64,000 nucleotides of DNA from assembly GCA_029204225.1 (NCBI GenBank), contig CM055092.1:66600930-66664929 (forward strand), given 5' to 3'. Both the position numbers and the translations under genes were made by a program. Numbering within the stretch: the stretch's first letter is position 1; every line of letters begins with the position of its first letter. Positions 39,002-50,210 of this stretch are shown one piece after another. Below the pieces are notes generated by a model. That model did no database searches and had not been told where the DNA came from. It saw nothing but the letters and a program-made list of their open reading frames with translations. This stretch comes from Diphasiastrum complanatum. Its lineage: Eukaryota > Streptophyta > Lycopodiopsida > Lycopodiales > Lycopodiaceae.

Positions 39002-39912
39002 TTGGAATTTTTAAAATTTATTGATATAGAACATGAAGATTAGGTATAATATATTGTGTATAGGTTTGGCTCAAATGAATCCATTAGGAATTTCAAGAAT
39101 GATTTTAAGCAATGATTTTCAAGCTAACAAGCTCTAGACAAGTTTGATGTACATCTTCATGATTAGTCCTTGAAGTTTTTTTCCTGAATATCACTTTCTT
39201 TGTGTGCAAGTAGAGTTAGATTGCCATTCTCAAGGTGAAAAAAGATATGATCATAAATCACATTCATTGCAGAATAATGTTACATAAGTTCAAATACTAT
39301 GAAAGCCTTTGTCAATACAAGTAAGTGCCTTGTGATGCTATTTATTTAGCTACCATTAGCCAATAGCCCTTGTAACTCAGTACTTTAGCATTTAAAAAAG
39401 AAAAATTTATTGCATCATTTCTTTCACATCACTTGTGTAGAACTAGCATTCTTACATCTAAAATATCCAAGAGGTTGAAGTTTGCAAATCTGTAATTAAA
39501 AAAAAAAATCACAATTAGTACAAAAAAATTATGTGATTACATTATGATGAATTTTGGATGCATTTTTTTTTTTTTTGTAATGTGCAATATTTTATGCGTC
39601 TTTACATTTGGCTATCTCTTATATTGTCCAGTATGATTGTGTTGCACTATTTTAAACCACAAGAGAGCTTCATATAAAAAGTAAAACCTAAACCATGTAT
39701 AGGTATTCTAACAGTTGGAAGTTTTAATTCGAGATTGAGAAAAAATGAAAATTTTCTTCTCTAAAGCACAAACTATAGTAAGAAACTTGATTATCTAAAA
39801 CTAGAATTTGAGGCAATATGGCTTTAATACAATAAGTTTAATAATTGAATAGGAAAATTCGATGTTCTCACCAGTAATTTTTTGTTTCACCTTTGATGCT
39901 TAAAGGATGTTA

Positions 39913-41297
39913 TCAACCAGCTAGTCTAAGATTTATATCCTTCAATCTAGCTTGTTTCAAGTGTGTAAAATGGTCTTTGACTCCCGCCAAAAACTATAAG
40001 GGAAAACCGAATTGAAGGTCATCTAGGTATTTGTTCAAATTGCAAGACACAAGAAACATACTTGAACTTAATAGTTGATTTAAAGTTGTACATGTAGACG
40101 AATAAATTGAAGCATGAAAAATCATACACTTATACATAATTTGATGATTGAGCAATAATTTCTAGCTGTGTTTTTTTTATGAACCCTTCATTAAAACCAC
40201 AATCTCATACTGAAGCATGACGTTTGTATGGAATATTGAACTCTTTGCAAGTGGCCTCCACAATGGGTTGAATACTTGGGTAGTGCATGTGACACACTCC
40301 TGGAAATAGCTGATGTTCAATCTGCATAAAAAATGTGAACCTTATTATCATACTTTTGTATAGTTTCATGCTAAAACTTGCAAACATTAGATGCACTCAC
40401 ATGCTAAAAAAAATTAGAATCTTCCTTTATGTAATTATAGACCCATGACTTATTTAAGTACTTTAAGCTCTTATTTTAATCAAATTCTTCTTTGAAAATG
40501 CTAATAAATACATAATCTTCTAGCTAGATCAAGATGTTCATAGATTTGTAGTTTTGTAAAGATAGTTGAAGAAAGACTACTTCAGAATGAACTTGATTTC
40601 AACCAACAAGGCAAGTTGAATATAAATGTTATCCTAAGGTTAAAGATGAGTTTGTATAGATGCTTCTATGTATCAGTATATAAATGTATGCATATATAGA
40701 ATATGCAAATGCCAACTTGTTCATAAGAGGCTGCCTTAAGCCTATGACAAGTGTAGGCGTCATGCTACATCTAGATATTCTCAAAAGAGACATACAAGCT
40801 TGTATGGGAATCTATAAGCCACATGCTAACTAATGTGAACAATCTATCTTTTGGACAAGTGCCAATCTCAAGGTCTTCTTTGTATAACATAGAAATTGGG
40901 TCTTCCTCCACATTTTCATCGACTCACTAATAAAAGAGGTGTGATAAAAAATATAGGAAATTTGAATGAGCTTGCTTTCTGAAAAATTAGTTAATCTAGT
41001 ATTCCTAATGCATTAGAGGATACACAAAGATGAACACAAATATTCAAATCTTATAGTGAACTACCTTCAGTATGCAAATTCAATATGAATTAGTTAGACA
41101 AGCGTTCTCACCTTCACTATGCAAATTCAATATGAATTAGTTACACGATTGTTCTCAATGTTGATCATGAGCAAAAGAAATTTCTATAGACAAAATTTAT
41201 AGTCAATATTACTAATAATGTAATGATTATTTGGAAGTCTGAGAGAGAGAGAGAAGCTAGAGACAAAGGGGAGGAGGGGGGGAGAAAGAGATACCTA

Positions 41298-41355
<58 letters not shown>

Positions 41356-41782
41356 AGATGAGATGTTTCTTAGAAATAACATATATATATATATGTGTGG
41401 GGTAAGCCTAATCATGCTCTGGACCGTTCAAAGGATGAAAGAAGCTAGCAACCTAGATGTAATCGTTTATAGGTGAAAAAGATATATACTTATGACAATA
41501 ACATATGCTATAATTCATATTTCTCACATGCCACCTTAATCATTATGTTTTGATGAGTATGTTAAATTCAAATCAACTCTCCAAATGTGTACCTTTCACG
41601 GGTCAAAATCATTTTTTCATAAAAGAACATGAATACTTTCAATGCTCCAACTTTTTAATATCATATAACACAAAATTGGCACAACTGATATCCAAAGATC
41701 CAAAACTTACTTGGTAAATAAGTCCTCCGGATAGATGCAACCACAAGGTCGAACCTGTGGTGTAGTTTGTTGAGGCACATAC
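39913..41782 (-). pseudogene. Desaturase copy D: 3' exons 11-13 only
   Basis: Exon 11 41782-41711, exon 12 40321-40211 and exon 13 39993-39913, all with intact lengths (72, 111, 81 bp) and splice sites. Exon 11 encodes ASTNYTTGSTLWLHL. In exon 12 the third His box reads IEHQLFPG instead of IEHHLFPG, losing a His that the family needs for di-iron binding. Exon 13 ends LRLAG then stop. Everything upstream of exon 11 is missing; homology ends at about 42,250 in a decayed intron. More diverged from B and E than they are from each other, so an older copy. Confidence 0.88.
41300..41352. repeat. (AT)n microsatellite in intron 11 of copy D
   Basis: About 50 bp of pure AT dinucleotides, preceded by a GA-rich stretch (41,238-41,290). 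Confidence 0.97.
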
Positions 41783-43020
41783 CTAGAAAACAATAATATA
41801 GTAGATTGTTATGAGAGAAATGATGAGTCATTGAGACTGAATGTGGTTTCTTTCCATACTTTATTTACAAACTGCAAGCAATCTTCAAATTGAAAATTGT
41901 ATGACCATTTGCTTTTCAATGAGGCATACTAGTGATATGGGATGTATTAGGACACGTGATCAATATACATTTTAGAGAACAAAGAGTTATACTAACTAAA
42001 TGAATCCTATGCATGTTTTCTAGTTTTTAAATAATAATACAATATAAAAGGAGATATGAGTTTTCTCTATAATGAAGATGAAAATAATGTATGGAATTTT
42101 TTTTCTTTCTTGTGGACCCATTTTGTAACTTTTAGACACAACATATAAATCTTAAGTAACTCACATGGTCAAGCCTCTCTTGAAGTAGAGTTCCCGTGTA
42201 TGAATAAATTTGTGATGCCATATTTATGTTGATATTCAATATTTAACATTTTTAGGAACGACGCCAAAAATTGGTATATGTCATACTATACCAACAAGGT
42301 TAATATAGATTTTGTGGCAAATAGTATCGTTCCCACATAGGACAGCGTTAGAAAGTTATGTTTTTGGTACAATTCATGATAAGTGGTTTCGAGTGTTATT
42401 TTGGCTGTCAACAGACATTAAAAAGTAACCAGTATTACTTTGTGTCTGGGGAATGTAATGTTAATAATTTCAGAACAACAATCTGGCCTCTATCAAATCG
42501 AATGAAACACGTTCTACAGATGAGATGTTATCAGAGTAGTACAACAGTGCTACATTCTGGCTGATTAAGGTGTCAACAGAGAATCGAGAAGTGTTCGATG
42601 TATTCGCTACTGTGTAGACAATTAATTAATCGCGTTTGCAAATTGTTTGTTTCTAGATAGAAATCCTCAACAACTTAAGTCCAATTTAATGGTTAAAGAA
42701 CACGAATAGTTTTAGAGCACGTTAGAAACTTATGTCAATTACAATTAGGAACACAGATCAAAGACTCAATTCTTCAAACAGGAACTGTCATCTCATATGT
42801 ATACATACAGCTTTATTCAATGAACGTGCTAGACTGCACCAAAGATAGTTGTTATTCGAGTGCCGAAAAGAAAGTATTCACGACAGACGAATAAGATAGT
42901 TCTTTAGAGCATGTTTTACGGATACACAGCAAACGACTGTAATGCGCTAGAGAGTCTATCTGATCAGAGAGTAATTCATGTAATGCGTTAGAGATTGCTA
43001 GCAGACTCAAGATCACTCAC
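41783..43020. other. Decayed intron 10 of copy D, then unassigned sequence
   Basis: Up to about 42,250 this aligns with intron 10 of B/E (ending GATATTCAATATTTAACATT). After that the homology stops at AGGAACGACGCCAAAA and the rest (to 43,020) matches nothing else in the window. No gene seen; probably retroelement debris. Confidence 0.4.
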
Positions 43021-43022
43021 AC

Positions 43023-43313
43023 TCAGCAGTGCGAAGAACAAAGATAAGGGAGAATAACTCTCAAAACTCTATTCACTTCTTCAATCTCTCGGCTTTGCTC
43101 CTTGTGGATCTTCTCGACTCCTTTGGCACTTGATAAGAGATTAGATGCATTTGGAGACAACTTGTAACTTTGAGATTCATCAAACAAGACATCCTTTCTA
43201 GATTTTACTTTCTTTGAAATAGGATCAAATATCCTATATCCTTTGCTATTTTCACTATAGCCTACAAATATTCCTTTGAAGGAAGTTGCATCTTCTTTCC
43301 TTCTTGTTTCCAA
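43023..43313 (-). pseudogene. Copia pol fragment (post-integrase region)
   Basis: Minus-strand frame with FKGIFVGYSENSKGYRIFDP and KKVKSRKDVLFDES, the conserved block after the copia integrase core (compare VFVGYSEVSKAYKVYIP in the young copia). About 50 recognisable residues, then unrelated sequence. An isolated fragment. Confidence 0.85.
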
Positions 43314-43731
43314 AGGAATGTGGACATAACATATACATTAGAGGAGTTATCAATATCAAAAAGACCTTTGTAAAGATACTTTTATTTTTTTTCTTTAGTT
43401 TCGACCGTCACTAGGCCCAATCAAAATGCACAGATTTGTAATATACATAGCATAGTTCAAATTAACTGAGAAATAAAAATGCAATATAGAAAACTTTGAA
43501 AGTTGTGTTCGGGCAGCGTGGACGTATCTCATTGGTTTCTTCTTCCTGACCGACACGTGCTAATCTGCCCGACGTCAATACCTCAAGTTAAATTTACTTG
43601 ACTATGCTGGTTAGTATAATGAAACTTTCTAACTATACTAGTTACAGTTATAGAAATACAGTATATATAGTTACATAAAATATGGTATAGGCAGTAACTG
43701 CGACTATGTTGGCATTCACATTAGATTAAAT
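43314..43731. other. No gene seen
   Basis: AT-rich sequence between copia debris and the unrecognised gene. No domain, and no promoter that I can support. Confidence 0.35.
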
Positions 43732-45073
43732 GTGATACGAAAAATTGAAATTAAGTATCATATCAGAAAGATTTTTGGCGCCAAAGCTTTGAAAATAGAA
43801 ATGGAAAGGAGACCTAGATCTACAATTGAGTCTCTGATTTTTTACAATGAGAAAGATGAAGCTGATAACTGGAAGCCAACAAAATATACAAAGAATTCAT
43901 GGGTATTGCTGCATTTATCATCAAAGGGCAATTTTCGACAAAAGAAAAGAGCAAAAATGACTTACAAATATTATTGGAAAGCAAAAATTTTGGAGTTTAA
44001 GACTACCCCGAGAGGTCAATCGATATCAGAAGTCTTAGTACAACATGTATATATGCATTCAAAAATCAAAGTACATGCTATCAATCCTCATGATCATCAA
44101 AAATGTAATTGTAAGTATATCAAAACATATGCACTCTACAGTAATCATAGGTGATTTTCTTTATTGACGCTCTTCAGATTATGATTTAAATGCTTCAACA
44201 TTGTTTTTTTCTTTCAAATTTATATCCATCATGCATAAGTGAATGGGAGCCCGCACAATCACTTGCAGGAATATTGGAGTAATTCACTCTGATGTTGGAA
44301 AGCTGCAATACAGAGGAAAAAGTCCAAAAGAACTTGCAGATTGTGGTATTTTTTTTTATGAATCTTTATATACGCCACAAACAAATGGAGGTTTTGGCAA
44401 GCTCGAAGCAATTACATTGCCTAGTTTTCAAAGTGATGAGTGGCCTACTCCTGACAGTATTGTTTCTGAATTCTTGAGATGCGAACTACTCATTGATATT
44501 AAAAATGCTATGAAGATAAGCACAGGCTCAAAAATTGTTCACCTAAGTTGGTTTATCTCATTAAATATATTTGTTGATTTTTTCTCGAGTGCTAGTGTTC
44601 GTAGGACACCAGCTTTATTTGTTTGCAAGGATTTATCAGATGAGACTTTGTCAGATCTCATGGATCAAGGCGGGGATAATAAAACAAATAATGATATAGA
44701 ATGCAAGATTAAAAAGTCCTCAATGATCTCTCGTTATCATATCGAAAAGCAACTGCTTAGTCTCACATTTAGCTATCAGAGATACAAGAAAATTGAAGGT
44801 ACATGGCTACCACTGGATCAAGACTTTGAACTAAATGGTCACACAAACCGAATGGAGATCAACATTATCTACAATGAGGAGTATTTGACTATGGTTGAGG
44901 TGGAAGAGCATTGGAAGCTTGATTTTATGAGAACAGAGCTCATTCTATTACAAACCAATCTACCAACATATTTCAGATTTATCATCAACGGAAGACTCGT
45001 AATTGAAAATGTCATCATTTACAATTGCACATTCACTAATATTTGTCATGTCATAGATGCGAAAAAGACATGA
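43732..45073 (+). CDS. Unrecognised protein, two coding segments
   Basis: Two long open plus-strand segments: 43732-44154 (about 140 codons) and about 44,270-45073 (about 268 codons, no internal stop). Long open frames are rare in this AT-rich DNA, so real or recent coding is likely. A plausible acceptor CACTTGCAG|GAATATTGG lies at 44,270, with donor-like GTAAGT near 44,112, but the phases I tried bring a stop, so the splice is unresolved. The first segment is basic and Lys/Tyr-rich (RQKKRAKMTYKYYWKAK). The second has GKSPKELADCGIFFYESLYT, SVRRTPALFVCKDLSDETL and a C-terminal YFRFIINGRLVIEN. No signal peptide or membrane segment is evident and I recognise no family. It sits between copia debris and Ulp1-like exons, so it may be cargo or core protein of an undescribed DNA element. 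No duplicate elsewhere in the window. Confidence 0.45.
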
Positions 45074-45320
45074 GTTGATAATGTGCTGCAAAGATCTACC
45101 TACAACAATCATCATTGTGGTAGAACAATAGTTTCAAATAAACTTTAATAAAAATCTGTGTATACACTCTTTCATTCAATAAATAAAAGCCCATATTGGG
45201 CATGAGTACATGTATTTTGTGCTCCCAAATTCATAAAATGGAGCAACATTTGATACATCAATGTATATTTATCTATGAATTCTATACATGTATTTTTGTT
45301 CTATGTTATCTATATTTGTT

Positions 45321-45905
45321 CTAAGCATAATTTAGTATAACTACATCATCCTTTGCACCATCATCAATAACGGGAGGCTGAAGCCTTGCCGTAGCCAGTA
45401 TACTCAGGATGATTTCTTGTCTAAAACTGTACACCTGGCTTGATGTGTACTCAGAAAGTGTAAACTGCAAGATAGAACATTCATGTATTAGTAATGGCTA
45501 AAAACATCAACAAAGTAGAAAACTAATCATGATTCCAAAAATAAGAATAAACAGAATTTATTACCTTAGAAATATCAACATCTTCCTAAAGGTTGAACCA
45601 CTCAAAAAATAACTTGGCATTGTATAATGTGTACCACCCACAGCTGAATGAATCATTTTGCTGGGGTGATTGCAAAAAAATTCAGCACACAAGAAATCAA
45701 TTATGAAACAAAATGAATTAGAATGAAACAAGTACATTAGAATACTGATTTCAAAATGCTATTAAGAAAGATAGAATTTACCTCCAAACTGACGATCTGC
45801 CATTCCACGGAATGGGAACATCTATAGGAATATATTTACTTAAATAAGGAAGGTATATATCTACATCCTTATTTGCGTATTGCTCGCCGAATTCATCTTG
45901 ACACA
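45321..45905 (-). pseudogene. Possible Ulp1 (C48) cysteine-peptidase-like exons
   Basis: Three minus-strand exon-like pieces. 45905-45782 holds DIYLPYLSKYIPIDVPIPWN and a GT donor. 45660-45565 (96 bp, AG and GT borders) starts QNDSFSCGWYTLYNAKLFFEW, resembling the Q-x-N-x-x-D/S-C-G catalytic Cys block of Ulp1-type peptidases. 45464-45321 (144 bp) follows in matching phase 0 and ends at TAG. The middle exon has one in-frame TAG (45586-45588), and the phase between the first two does not match, so it is probably dead. The expected catalytic His-Trp pair is not seen. Ulp1-like domains are carried by some Mutator-like plant transposons, which may explain its presence here. Confidence 0.35.
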
Positions 45906-47021
45906 AAAACCTTTAATACTATTATCTACAGATCTCTTAATAGAGATCAGGTTTAAACTCCAGTGGTCACTGCAAAATAAAATTGAAATTTCTTTAGCTG
46001 CAATTTCTGAGAACTATTTCCATTGACAATATCAATGTTAAAGCATAAAACAGCAAGAAGCATTTAATATATCTTCATTAAGTAATTACTTACTTATGAA
46101 AAATTTTCTTACCTTTACAGATTGTATTCAAGGAATGCTTGTGTACTGTTCTCAGCCTAAATCTTCTGTTCATTAGGAGACAGACAAGTCTATCAAAATT
46201 GAAGGTTGCTATTTTCTTGCATATGATGCGAAGAATAAGAGCACTTAAGTCAAGAGAGTATCTGGGGTACTCAGGATTGAGTTAAAGTCATTTTTTATCT
46301 TGATGGATCTCCTAAGAGATTTTGGTAGAATGAATTTTTGTACTTTAGTTTTTGAAAAATTATAAGTGCATTGGTACCAAAAAGGTATTCATGATAGATC
46401 TACAAGTAATGGTGGATAGTCTTGGACTATAATTGTTCGGATTCTTAACTTTTGAACATTGATTTCCAATGTAAAATGACATTTCTCCCAGTTATTCATG
46501 TAAATTGAGGTTACATGAAAGTGATGTTACTAGATTGGAGAGAATCAGACCCATTAGGAAAATTTATCGCTTAGTGTACTTCTAAAGGTCGATATAGTAC
46601 TTCAATGTAGAGATAGATAATTGGAGAATTATTCCATCTCTAAGTACTTATTTGATATTGAAGTCAGACTAAGGATTAATTTTTAGGGTAAATGTGAAAG
46701 TTAAACGATTGATTTGTTAGCTTTTGAACTTGACCTTCATGATTGGTTGACTGCTCGACTGCTCATCCAATGTATCATATGAATTTAATTTATATGATGA
46801 CATTTAGATATATTAAAGATTTTACCAATTTGGAGGACTTATCGCTCAATGTACCTTTGGAATCTGAAAGAGTACTCAGAATCAGAAATAAACAGATGAG
46901 AAATTTCTGGGTGCTTGGTTAGGTTGGTTGGTTAGATCGAGGATAATTATTCATGAGAAAGAGTTAAAAGCATACAAATTGGATCTTCCCTAGTTACTCG
47001 TTCTGAGGACAGAACTGGTTT
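45906..47021. other. Unassigned AT-rich sequence
   Basis: No open frame or domain accepted. The last ~150 bp, ahead of a purine-rich AAGGTGGGAAGAA, resembles the end of a gypsy-type element but no pol domain could be read. Confidence 0.35.
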
Positions 47022-47829
47022 AAGGTGGGAAGAATGTTATGTCCATGTGTGTAATTTCGAATAACTCCTGACATGGATAGCCAGTCACTCTAGTGTATAT
47101 GGTTATTAGTTATGTCTCATTATTCTGGGCCTGGCCAGTATAGTAATTAATAATCATATGAGGTCCCAGACCGATATTTGGACTATGGAGCACTTGCATG
47201 GTGTTTGACTGTTATAATGAAACTGTGAGGAGGTCAATTGCTATTCTAGGTTGCATGGGGATCCTAAGAGGAATACTCTCCTCATGGGAGAGAATATATA
47301 CTAGTGGAAACTCGCCCATCTACCTATTGGATTTTCTGATCCTCATAGCCAGGAGCCCCTCCTCTCTTGCATTCATTTACCATGGCATGGGGGTGAAGTG
47401 GTTAGGGTATTGACTAGCCATTTCCTATTGGTTTGGTGGTTTTGCTCCACATGTGTCCTTTTGGTTGCATGCAATAGGATCTAGTCGGATCTTCACTAGG
47501 CAATCCTTACAAGTTAAAGCCATCAATTATGCACTCTCAAACTTGTATTACAGCATTGCTATTCATTTCAGCTGGGCGAGAAGCCCGTTGAGCTGCCAGC
47601 TGGCAGCGCGAAAGATTTCTCTTCATTTGTTTCGTAATCTCTCATTTGCTCTCGTTCTTTTCATTTCTTTTCGTAGTTTTCGTTTTGCGTCCCCTTGCGG
47701 TTTGCGATCCTGGAGGTGTGTTTATGATTCGCGAATCATTCGTGCTTCGAGTCAAAGACATGTTGACCATCGCGAATCATTCTCATTCGACCTTCGTGTC
47801 TTGTTTGTGCCGCGACAAAGTTACAAGAG
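47022..47829 (+). other. Possible retroelement LTR segment
   Basis: A polypurine-like tract (AAGGTGGGAAGAA, 47022-47034) is followed by TGTTATGTCC at 47035, the pattern of a 3' LTR start. No paired LTR is seen in the window and the other end is undefined. The part at 47,620-47,830 is rich in TTCG/CGAA and TTCGCGAA-type palindromes, like the copia LTR at 5,870-6,030. Confidence 0.3.
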
Positions 47830-48261
47830 TTCACCATTTCTGACACTCCAAGATACATATTAAAGTCACCAACAAAAATAGAAAGAAGGGAGTTATGAGA
47901 ACTATCACTCCAGAGGTCACCACAAGAGTGGGGAAAATATTGAATATGTAAAAGGCAAACCCACATTTGGAGATAGTACTAACATTAACATGACCACCAG
48001 GGAGAGAGAAATGTGAGGCGAGTTTCTAGTCTGTGAAAACAAGACTCACCAAACCTCCCGGGTATTGGCAATAGGAGTGTAGAAGTAATTAAAGTTTTGG
48101 GAAAAAGATTTAGTAAGTACGTCAAGGAGAAAACCACTTAGTTTTGTTTATTGAAGACAAACCACAAGGTTAGAATGCTGAAGAGATAGAAGATAGTTAA
48201 AGAGAAGAGAGTGACAGATAGGGAGATTAAGCCTTCTAATATTCCAGGGCTTCATGCTCAT
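47830..48261 (-). pseudogene. LINE (L1-type) APE endonuclease fragment
   Basis: Minus-strand reading begins MSMKPWNIRRLN, matching the SWNxRGLN start of L1-type ORF2 endonucleases. It continues to VVCLQ*TKL, where the family has LQETK; here the metal-binding Glu codon is a stop (TAA). About 110 codons on comes FVGDFNMY, the GDFN motif. Several further stops break the frame. It ends near 47,830 and no reverse transcriptase follows, so it is a 5' ORF2 scrap. Confidence 0.7.
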
Positions 48262-49127
48262 CATCGTCGTCTTCTTGGATTTTCTATTTTGTGTTTGGCA
48301 TGGGCTTGTTGATCCGACTATTTCTTCTTGTCGTTGTTGAATTTCAAGATCTGATAGTTCTGGATTTCATGGTTCATCCTCTTGCAGTACTTGTAGAATA
48401 GTCTCTTCTTGTTCTGAGTAGGTTGTTGATTCTGGGTCTTCTATAATTGTTTCTGATTGCCGTCAGTTTGGTTGACAACTTTTTTCTTTTGTTGCTTCCT
48501 TGTGTTCTTCTTCGAGAATAATGTTTGCAAGTCATTGATGGAGGACGAGGATACTCCATTCCTTCTTGTCTCCTCTTGCAACAATATGATTATGACTTTG
48601 GACAATGTAATATCTGAGTGTGTGGAAATCATCATCACCCAATTTTCATATGAGGATGGTAGGCTGGACAATATGGTCATTACAACTTCAGAGTCTTCAA
48701 TCATTGAACCTATTACCGCCATCTGCTCTAATAGAGTCTTGTACTTATTAATGTGATTCTGAACATAATCACTTTCTGACATTCTAAGTGAGAAGAAGTT
48801 TCTCCTCAGATGCAGCTTCTAAATGACATCCCTCACTTAGTATAATGTATTCAGTATATCCCAAGCCTCTTTCAAAGATTGGGCTAGTATGATGTGGCCA
48901 ATTTGTATGTCGGAGATCTTAAGGGTAATCAAGGCAAATGCCTTGCCATCCTTGAGCTTCCATGTGGAAATGCCTTGCTCATCGACACTGGAAAGTAGTT
49001 CGGTTTCAACGACTATTTTCTAAAGCTCCTTGGCCACCAGTACTACTCTCATCTTGAATTTCCATAGATGGTAATTCGAACCATCGAGTTTCTCTACCAT
49101 TAGATTAGACTGTGATTGCGAATCCAT
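48262..49127 (-). pseudogene. Dead copia gag (-), partner of 36,838-37,206
   Basis: ATG at 49127-49125, beginning MDSQSQ. It carries TAG at 49022-49020 and two later stops, as in the plus-strand copy, but here the gag continues past SESDYVQN (HINKYKTLLEQMAVIG, then ILSSLPSSYENWVMM) to a lysine-rich region and a degenerate zinc knuckle near 48,390. It is cut at about 48,262 by LINE sequence. Confidence 0.85.
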
Positions 49128-49283
49128 TTGAAAGTTTAGGATGAGTGTATGTAGATAGTAGATTATATGACTGGAAATAATTACAACAAATTTTTGCTCT
49201 TTATCAAAACAATTGTTATAATAATGTAAGCTCTAAGTCCACTTCAAAAGAATCACAGAGTAGATATTACAACTCTGATACCA

Positions 49284-50179
49284 TGTTGGGATTCGGTGAG
49301 GTCTGCGTGTCATGACACAAGGAAGCGAGTGGAAATCCTCGGTGCATGCAATGATGTCTATCATATTCAGACCGAATTCAATAGTTCAAGGTCTGTCCTA
49401 CTTGATCACAACTTCAAAAACACTGGATCGATATAATCGATTCCATAGCCATGCACGAATTACATCGATTTCAGATTTAGTTTTGCGGAAGCATATTAGG
49501 TGTGGGAATTAGAGCGACAAATCAACACAAGCTATCAGTCATACGAATAATTTAATCTACAAATATGTTTATCTGCTAGCAAGAAATAATCTGAAAATGA
49601 ATAAAACTGAGCATCAATCACAATATACACGACCTAGATTACTAGAACATTGATTATTCGGTCCCGAATAGATACAGTTTGAATGTAGTAAGAGTCATGT
49701 TTTTCTTTGAAATAATACTCCGTAATAACAGAGAGAAAAAACAAAACAATTGCGCTCTAGATGTTCAATTGATCGCTACAATGTCTTTAGGAGCTAACCG
49801 AGCAACAATAGTTTACAATTAAGATTAAGGCACTACGTGATGTTGGCAGTCGACTGCCTTCAGACAATATCTAATTCAGTTAGAGATTTTGTCCGAGCAT
49901 GCTTCAATGTACTTGTTGATCTGTCGATAGTCGGATTACGGCCGATTATTCGAGGATGTCGAACTATCGAGGATGGCCAAATAATCAAAGATGATCGAAT
50001 AGATGAAGGTGTTCGAACAATCGAGGAAACATTGTCACTGATCCTTTTGTATTTTTGTAGACTATCAGAGAACAAGTGTATTTCTACAGAGTGTGTGCAA
50101 GTGTACAAGTATTTACAACAGCGAGTAAATGGATCTAAATCAGCAGAGAGATAGGGATGGAGAGGATATAAATCCAACA
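49284..50179 (-). repeat. Copia 5' LTR of the dead element
   Basis: Starts on + with TGTTGGGATT right after GATACCA (PBS on the minus strand) and ends AATCCAACA at 50179; the ends are inverted repeats of each other and frame TG...CA. 896 bp. Its first ~135 bp match the LTR tail at 36,546-36,681. The frames inside (for example 49,837-50,154) are not considered genes. Confidence 0.75.
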
Positions 50180-50210
50180 TAAGCTTATGAATGTCTTATC
50201 TTTTCCCTAG

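Noticed and set aside
49837-50180. Overlapping ~105-codon frames on both strands
   Set aside because: Inside a copia LTR, built on TCGA-rich repeats; no gene evidence.
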